From Oscillospiraceae bacterium (GTDB taxonomy: Bacteria; Bacillota; Clostridia; Oscillospirales; Ruminococcaceae), in assembly GCA_016303235.1 (NCBI GenBank), contig JAEDMB010000058.1, positions 1 through 11,303 on the forward strand: 11,303 bases of DNA, written 5' to 3'. The notes under the pieces are model-generated. The model was not told where the DNA came from, did not search any database, and saw only the letters and a list, made by a program, of their open reading frames with translations. Both the position numbers and the translations under genes were made by a program. Of the stretch, positions 7,435-11,303 are shown one piece after another (the stretch's first letter is position 1; the number at the start of each line of letters is the position of its first letter).

Positions 7435-7572
7435 TCAACTTTTTATCAACTTTTGGAAAATAAATTCCGCTGTAACTTTTGCTCCGGTTTCAGTGTTGGA
7501 GATTTTCAGAGTACCGCCGGACTTTTCGCATATTATACGGCATATATTATCATTTTGAATAATCGGTATCAT
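7435..7572 (-). pseudogene. Remnant of a sensor histidine kinase C-terminus (45 codons)
   Basis: The minus strand encodes 45 residues. CRIICEKSGGTLKISNTETG (11-30) followed by AKVTAEF resembles the last helix and strands of a GHKL/HATPase_c domain, where a final GG-containing turn is followed by a closing beta strand. Everything else of a kinase (His box, N box, G1 box) is absent, so it cannot be functional as a kinase. Its ATG overlaps the CarD stop as ATGA, so it may still be translated by coupling, but this may be chance. The terminator hairpin starts 18 bases after its stop. ABC exporters for antimicrobial peptides are often next to two-component systems, so this may be the scar of a lost partner kinase. 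Confidence 0.5.
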
Positions 7573-8096
7573 AATTGATGAAAATCTTTGATATCAATGT
7601 TTTTTATTCTGTTTCTGATAAATGTTTCTGCCTCGTCAATTTCAATACCGAAAGAAAAAGCAATCTCACTGTGAAGAAGTTTTACTGCTGTATCAAAATT
7701 TCTTTTATCACTGTTCAATAATTTTTTCCCGTTTTTCTCACGCTGATTTTTTTCATTGTAAATTCCGTTCATAAGCGGAATAATGCGGTTGTAGTCACCT
7801 GACTTTATTGCAGATGAAAAATCGTACTTTCTTTCATTTTTATCAGCAATCCACTCACTTTCAGTATTCGGAAGTCTGTCAATTAATTCAAGCAACTGCT
7901 CTTTTGACAAAACCGGACGGATATTTTCTTCAATTTTGTCTGAAGGAATATAATATACGCTACTTTTAATATCAGCGGGCGACAAAGTATAGTATTCTTT
8001 TTCATTTATGCCGTCAAAACACATTTTAACTAAATCTCCTATCCGGCAGATTTCAAGTCCGTTGTATACGACATACTGACCTTTTTGGTATTCCAT
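7569..8096 (-). CDS. CarD-family (CdnL/TRCF-like) transcription regulator
   Basis: The product is 175 residues, usual for the family. Residues 1-60 match the RNA-polymerase-interacting domain: GQYVVYNGLEICRIGDL at 6-22, then EYYTLSP at 34-40 and SSVYYIPSD at 45-53. The VLSKEQLLELIDRL stretch (62-75) matches the junction to the helical C-terminal domain, which fills 76-175. Family members bind the beta subunit of RNA polymerase and the upstream edge of the transcription bubble and adjust open-complex stability at many promoters. The start at 8096 has AAAAGGAG nine bases upstream and a good promoter. The gene stop overlaps the ATG of a kinase-like fragment. It is probably a general regulator not dedicated to its neighbours. 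Confidence 0.87.
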   Translation of the reverse strand: MEYQKGQYVVYNGLEICRIGDLVKMCFDGINEKEYYTLSPADIKSSVYYIPSDKIEENIRPVLSKEQLLELIDRLPNTESEWIADKNERKYDFSSAIKSGDYNRIIPLMNGIYNEKNQREKNGKKLLNSDKRNFDTAVKLLHSEIAFSFGIEIDEAETFIRNRIKNIDIKDFHQL

Positions 8097-8136
8097 AATA
8101 ATACGCTCCTTTTACAGATAATTTTTTCTTAATATA

Positions 8137-8165
8137 ATTATAGCATTTTAAAATAATTATTTCAA
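8137..8165 (-). promoter_or_regulatory. Promoter of the CarD-family gene
   Basis: On the minus strand TTGAAA (8160-8165), 17 bases and TATAAT (8137-8142), preceded by TGC, make a near-consensus sigma70 promoter with an extended -10. It lies about 25 bases upstream of the CarD ribosome site. Confidence 0.75.
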
Positions 8166-8225
8166 AGTCACTTTTAAACAAATTTTAGTCTTTCTGCATT
8201 GGATAAAATGCCTATATAAACTCTT

Positions 8226-8251
8226 AGGACGGCACATATATTTGCTGTCCT
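8226..8251 (+). other. Stem-loop in the 8097-8538 intergenic region
   Basis: AGGACGGCA (8226-8234) pairs with TGCTGTCCT (8243-8251), with one G-U pair if transcribed on the plus strand, around an 8-base loop. No T-run follows, so it is not an ordinary terminator. It lies upstream of the promoter I favour for the enzyme gene, so whether it is transcribed is unclear. The stretch 8166-8225 shows nothing I can assign. Confidence 0.45.
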
Positions 8252-8327
8252 TATCTGTTTATAAAGATATTTCAAGTATCAGTAAGCCTTTTAAACTAAT
8301 TGTTGTTTAAACTCAAATAACATTCTG

Positions 8328-8361
8328 TTGCACTCAACCGTCAAATATGATAATATATAAT
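8328..8361 (+). promoter_or_regulatory. Candidate promoter of the GH9-GH5 gene
   Basis: TTGCAC (8328-8333) lies 17 bases before TAATAT (8351-8356), which is preceded by TGA like an extended -10; TATAAT at 8356-8361 is an alternative at poor spacing. If correct, the mRNA has an untranslated leader of about 170 bases. Direct evidence is weak because the region is very AT-rich. Confidence 0.35.
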
Positions 8362-8373
8362 CAACAAGGTTGA
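8361..8373. promoter_or_regulatory. Small palindrome just after the candidate -10, possible operator
   Basis: TCAAC (8361-8365) and GTTGA (8369-8373) are complementary around AAG. The position, at the expected transcription start, fits a repressor site, but five-base arms occur often by chance. Confidence 0.25.
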
Positions 8374-8431
8374 AGAATTTTTGTATGAATTTCAAAAATT
8401 ACTTAATCTACAAATTAAAGCTCAAAATAAG

Positions 8432-8481
8432 CAGTGTAAAATATCTTTATATAAATTAATTTTAAGCTAAAAATTACACTG
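8432..8481 (+). other. Inverted repeat in the leader of the GH9-GH5 gene
   Basis: CAGTGTAA (8432-8439) and TTACACTG (8474-8481) are perfect complements separated by 34 AT-rich bases, ending 57 bases before the start codon. They could close a long stem in the mRNA leader. I cannot match it to a known riboswitch. Confidence 0.35.
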
Positions 8482-8538
8482 AATTTATTTTGAAACAAAA
8501 AACAAAAACAAAATCTGTGATGAAAGGAACAGAAAGTT

Positions 8539-11303
8539 ATGAAAAGCAATGTTAAAAAAAGAGCAGTTCCTGTTTTAGTGGGAATGGCAATGCTTACATC
8601 GTTGGGAACAGGCATATTTCCGGATAGTTCATTATTATTGAATACAAATGCCTCCGGACATGATTATAATGGACTTATTGACTGTTCACTGTATTTTTAC
8701 GACTGCAACAGATGTGGCAGTAATGCAAACAACGGAAAGATAGACTGGAGAGGTGCATGTCATACATCTGATGAAATTCAGGGCGGATATCATGATGCAG
8801 GTGACCATGTAAAATTTGGTCTTCCTGCAGGATATTCTGCATCAACTCTTGGCTGGGGATACTATGAATTCGGAACGGCATATGATTCAAATGCAACAGC
8901 TCATTTAAAAGAAGTAACAGATTATTTCTGCCAGTATTTTAAAAACTGTACCAAAATGAACGGCGGAAACGTTGAAGGATTATGTTATCAGATTGGTGAC
9001 GGTGATGAAGATCATTCTTACTGGGGACCTCCGGAAGCACAGTCAGGCGGCCGAAAAGCATACTGGACATGGGACGGCGGAAGCGATATTGCTGCTGAGT
9101 ATGCTGCCGCTCTGGCTCTGAATTATATAAACTTCGGCAACACTGATGACCTTACTTATGCAAAAGCACTTTATGATTTTTCAGTAAAGAATAACAAAAT
9201 AACATCAGAGGGAACAACTCCGTTCTATGCTTCTGACGGCTATGAAGATGATCAGGCGTGGGCAGCCGGCTGGCTTTACATTGCAACAGGTGATTCAAGA
9301 TATAAGAATGATTGTGCAAGCAAGCAGCAATTCATCGGCTGGGGACATTGCTGGAACAACGTTTCACTTGGAGCAGCCTGTATAAATGCTGAAATAACAG
9401 GTGACTGGAGTTCAGTTAACAACTATCTCAGTGAACAGTGTACAGACCCTTATACATATTTCTGCCTTAATGAATGGGGAAGCGCTCGTTACAACACAGC
9501 TATTCAGCTTGCTGCATATACTGAAACAATACATGGTGGCGGTAAGGATTATTCTGAGTGGTGCAAGGGACAAATGAATATGATTCTGGGTGATAATAAT
9601 AAGAACGCCTGCCTCGTTGTAGGTTTCCAAAACAACTCTGTTAAATATCCGCATCATAGAGGTGCATCAGGTTATACAAGCTATGATGACCTCAATAATA
9701 GTTCAGACCCTTCAAAATATAAAAACGGAGGTCATGAACTTACGGGAGCACTTGTAGGAGGACCTAAAGATTCTAATTTTACTTATCAGGATACAATGTC
9801 TGATTATCAGTGCAATGAAGTTGCAATTGACTATAATGCGGCACTTCCGGGTGCAGTGGCAGCCATTGCGGGAGGAAAGCACAGAGACAGCACTAATGTT
9901 CCTGATGACAAGCCTAATAATGACAACAATGGCAATAATGTATCTTTTAAGACCGGAACAGAGACTGGCTCCGAAGGAAATACATTCCAGTATTGTACTT
10001 TTGAAGCAAATGGTGCATCGTCCTGTACTGTTACATACAAGGTGAATACTGATGACGGTGTATCTACAGGTGCATTCGGAACTTCTGTCAACGGAAACTG
10101 GACACAGCAGGAATTTGAAAATAATGTACCTTCAGACAAGACAATAAGCGTAAGCTATAATATTCCTTCAGGAGCTTCTGAAATTAAGTTCAGCGTTTAC
10201 TGGCCAAGCAATATTACAATTCAAAGCGTTACTACAAATAGTTCGGGAAATTCATCTTCCGATAACACTCCTTCGCAAAGTGACGGAAACGGTTTTTATG
10301 TTGACGGTACGACAATAAAAGATGCAAACGGAAATGCTTTTGTAATGCGTGGTGTAAACATTGCACATGCATGGTATAAAGATTATACTGACACTTCAAT
10401 TAAAGCAGCAGCTTCACTGGGAACAAATACAGTTCGTATTGTTTGTGCAAACGGCAATCAGTGGACAAAGACATCTGCTGATGAACTTAGACATATCATT
10501 GATGTTTGCAAGCAGAACAATCAGGTTTGTATTCTTGAAGTTCATGATGCAACAGGAAGTGATAACGCATCTGATTTCGAGGCAGCAGCAAACTACTGGG
10601 TTGAAATGAAAGATATACTTAATGCTAATAAACAATATGTAATTTTAAATATTGCAAACGAATTTTTTGGAACATGGGACGCTTCCGGCTGGGCAGAAGG
10701 ATGCAAAAAGGGTATTCAGATTGTGCGTAATGCCGGAATTGACAATATGATTATGATTGACTGTGCAGGCTGGGGACAGTATCCCGCTTCTATCAAAGAA
10801 AAAGGAAAAGAAGTATTCCAGTCAGATAAAAATAAGAATACTGTATTTTCAATTCATATGTACGAGTATGCAGGAAACAATGCTGATATGGTTAAAAATA
10901 ATATTGATAATGCACTCAGCATTAATGTTCCTTTGGTAATTGGTGAATTTGGTGCAGAACATAAGGACGGGGACGTTGACGAAGCAACAATTATGAATTA
11001 CTGTACACAAAAGGGTGTAGGATATCTTGGCTGGTCTTGGAAAGGAAACAACTCTGAACTTGGATATCTTGACATTGCAAATAACTGGGACGGAAGCAGT
11101 CTTTCTGATTGGGGAAATACACTTTTCTATGGAAATAATGGCATCAAAAGTACATCAAAGACCTGTACTGTATTTAACACTTCCACAGATAACCCTCCTA
11201 TAGATAACCCACCTATAGATGACACTCCATCTTATTCAGATGTAAATACATCTTTTACAACCGGTACTGAAACAGGTGCAGACGGCGGTACTTACTGTTA
11301 TGC
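8539..11303 (+). CDS. Secreted GH9 cellulase / GH5 mannanase with repeated CBM-like modules (3' end outside window)
   Basis: This frame gives 921 codons with no stop and leaves the window. Residues 1-38 are a Sec signal peptide (basic MKSNVKKR, then a hydrophobic core). Residues about 42-450 are a GH9 catalytic domain: DAGDHVKFG at 86-94 holds the catalytic base Asp, YPHHRGAS at 370-377 the conserved His/Arg motif, and NEVAIDYNA at 426-434 the acid Glu427. This predicts endo-acting cellulose or beta-glucan cleavage. Residues about 467-567 are a beta-rich, CBM-like module. Residues about 586-879 are GH5, closest by motif to subfamily 8 beta-mannanases: VMRGVNIAHAWYKD, EVHDATGS, NIANE with acid/base Glu708, CAGWGQYPASI, and GEFG with nucleophile Glu803. 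A DNPPI-repeat linker follows, then a second module copy from about 902 (TTGTETGADGG against KTGTETGSEGN in the first). A dockerin or more modules may lie beyond the edge. The start has AAAGGA ten bases upstream. It would act outside the cell on cellulose and mannan together. Confidence 0.93.
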   Translation, partial: MKSNVKKRAVPVLVGMAMLTSLGTGIFPDSSLLLNTNASGHDYNGLIDCSLYFYDCNRCGSNANNGKIDWRGACHTSDEIQGGYHDAGDHVKFGLPAGYSASTLGWGYYEFGTAYDSNATAHLKEVTDYFCQYFKNCTKMNGGNVEGLCYQIGDGDEDHSYWGPPEAQSGGRKAYWTWDGGSDIAAEYAAALALNYINFGNTDDLTYAKALYDFSVKNNKITSEGTTPFYASDGYEDDQAWAAGWLYIATGDSRYKNDCASKQQFIGWGHCWNNVSLGAACINAEITGDWSSVNNYLSEQCTDPYTYFCLNEWGSARYNTAIQLAAYTETIHGGGKDYSEWCKGQMNMILGDNNKNACLVVGFQNNSVKYPHHRGASGYTSYDDLNNSSDPSKYKNGGHELTGALVGGPKDSNFTYQDTMSDYQCNEVAIDYNAALPGAVAAIAGGKHRDSTNVPDDKPNNDNNGNNVSFKTGTETGSEGNTFQYCTFEANGASSCTVTYKVNTDDGVSTGAFGTSVNGNWTQQEFENNVPSDKTISVSYNIPSGASEIKFSVYWPSNITIQSVTTNSSGNSSSDNTPSQSDGNGFYVDGTTIKDANGNAFVMRGVNIAHAWYKDYTDTSIKAAASLGTNTVRIVCANGNQWTKTSADELRHIIDVCKQNNQVCILEVHDATGSDNASDFEAAANYWVEMKDILNANKQYVILNIANEFFGTWDASGWAEGCKKGIQIVRNAGIDNMIMIDCAGWGQYPASIKEKGKEVFQSDKNKNTVFSIHMYEYAGNNADMVKNNIDNALSINVPLVIGEFGAEHKDGDVDEATIMNYCTQKGVGYLGWSWKGNNSELGYLDIANNWDGSSLSDWGNTLFYGNNGIKSTSKTCTVFNTSTDNPPIDNPPIDDTPSYSDVNTSFTTGTETGADGGTYCY

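Noticed and set aside
8097..8538. Known riboswitch or T-box in the intergenic gap
   Set aside because: No conserved core of a riboswitch class, no T-box sequence and no terminator with a T-run were seen; only simple inverted repeats remain.
8415..8615. Open frame of 66 codons on the minus strand across the leader and start of the enzyme gene
   Set aside because: It has no ribosome site, covers the signal peptide region in antisense and encodes a low-complexity Phe-rich peptide; it is a shadow of AT-rich DNA.
9831..10139. 102-codon open frame opposite the GH9-module junction
   Set aside because: It lies wholly inside a well-supported secreted enzyme gene, has no ribosome site and shows no recognisable domain.

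Overview
The window looks like chromosomal DNA from a low-GC, fibre-degrading gut Firmicute, most likely a Ruminococcus of the R. flavefaciens type. The main reasons are the very large secreted GH9/GH5 plant cell wall enzyme at the right end, the AT-rich intergenic DNA with strong AAGGAG-type ribosome sites, and a CarD-family regulator. The species is inferred from gene content and style, not from a marker gene.

Layout, left to right. Positions 1-3406 (minus strand) hold a compact two-gene operon. The upstream gene encodes an HD-type metal phosphohydrolase with a C-terminal RyR-like domain. Twelve bases after its stop, a second gene encodes a protein with an N-terminal TIR domain followed by tandem, recently duplicated modules of about 108 residues; it runs off the left edge. 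A perfect TTGACA-17-TATAAT promoter drives the pair. Divergent from it (3603-4670, plus strand) is a LacI-family repressor. A 9-bp-arm inverted repeat lies midway between the two promoters and is the natural candidate operator.

Positions 4689-7364 (minus strand) hold a translationally coupled three-gene ABC-2-type exporter: ATPase, permease with a large extracytoplasmic insert, and small permease. A terminator-like hairpin abuts the ATPase ribosome site. Just upstream is a 45-codon remnant resembling the end of a sensor histidine kinase, whose ATG overlaps the stop of a CarD-family transcription factor gene (7569-8096, minus strand).

A 442-base AT-rich gap (8097-8538) separates CarD from the right-hand gene. 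It contains the CarD promoter, a weak promoter candidate for the enzyme gene and several inverted repeats. From 8539 to the right edge runs a secreted multidomain enzyme: signal peptide, GH9 cellulase, about 100-residue carbohydrate-binding-type module, GH5 (subfamily 8-like) beta-mannanase, linker, and the start of a second copy of the same module.

The most interesting part is the HD-RyR/TIR operon. TIR, HD and RyR domains all recur in prokaryotic immune and nucleotide-signalling systems. The pairing, the tight operon and the repeated C-terminal modules fit an anti-phage or abortive-infection system that I do not recognise as a named type. No defence function can be proven from the sequence alone.
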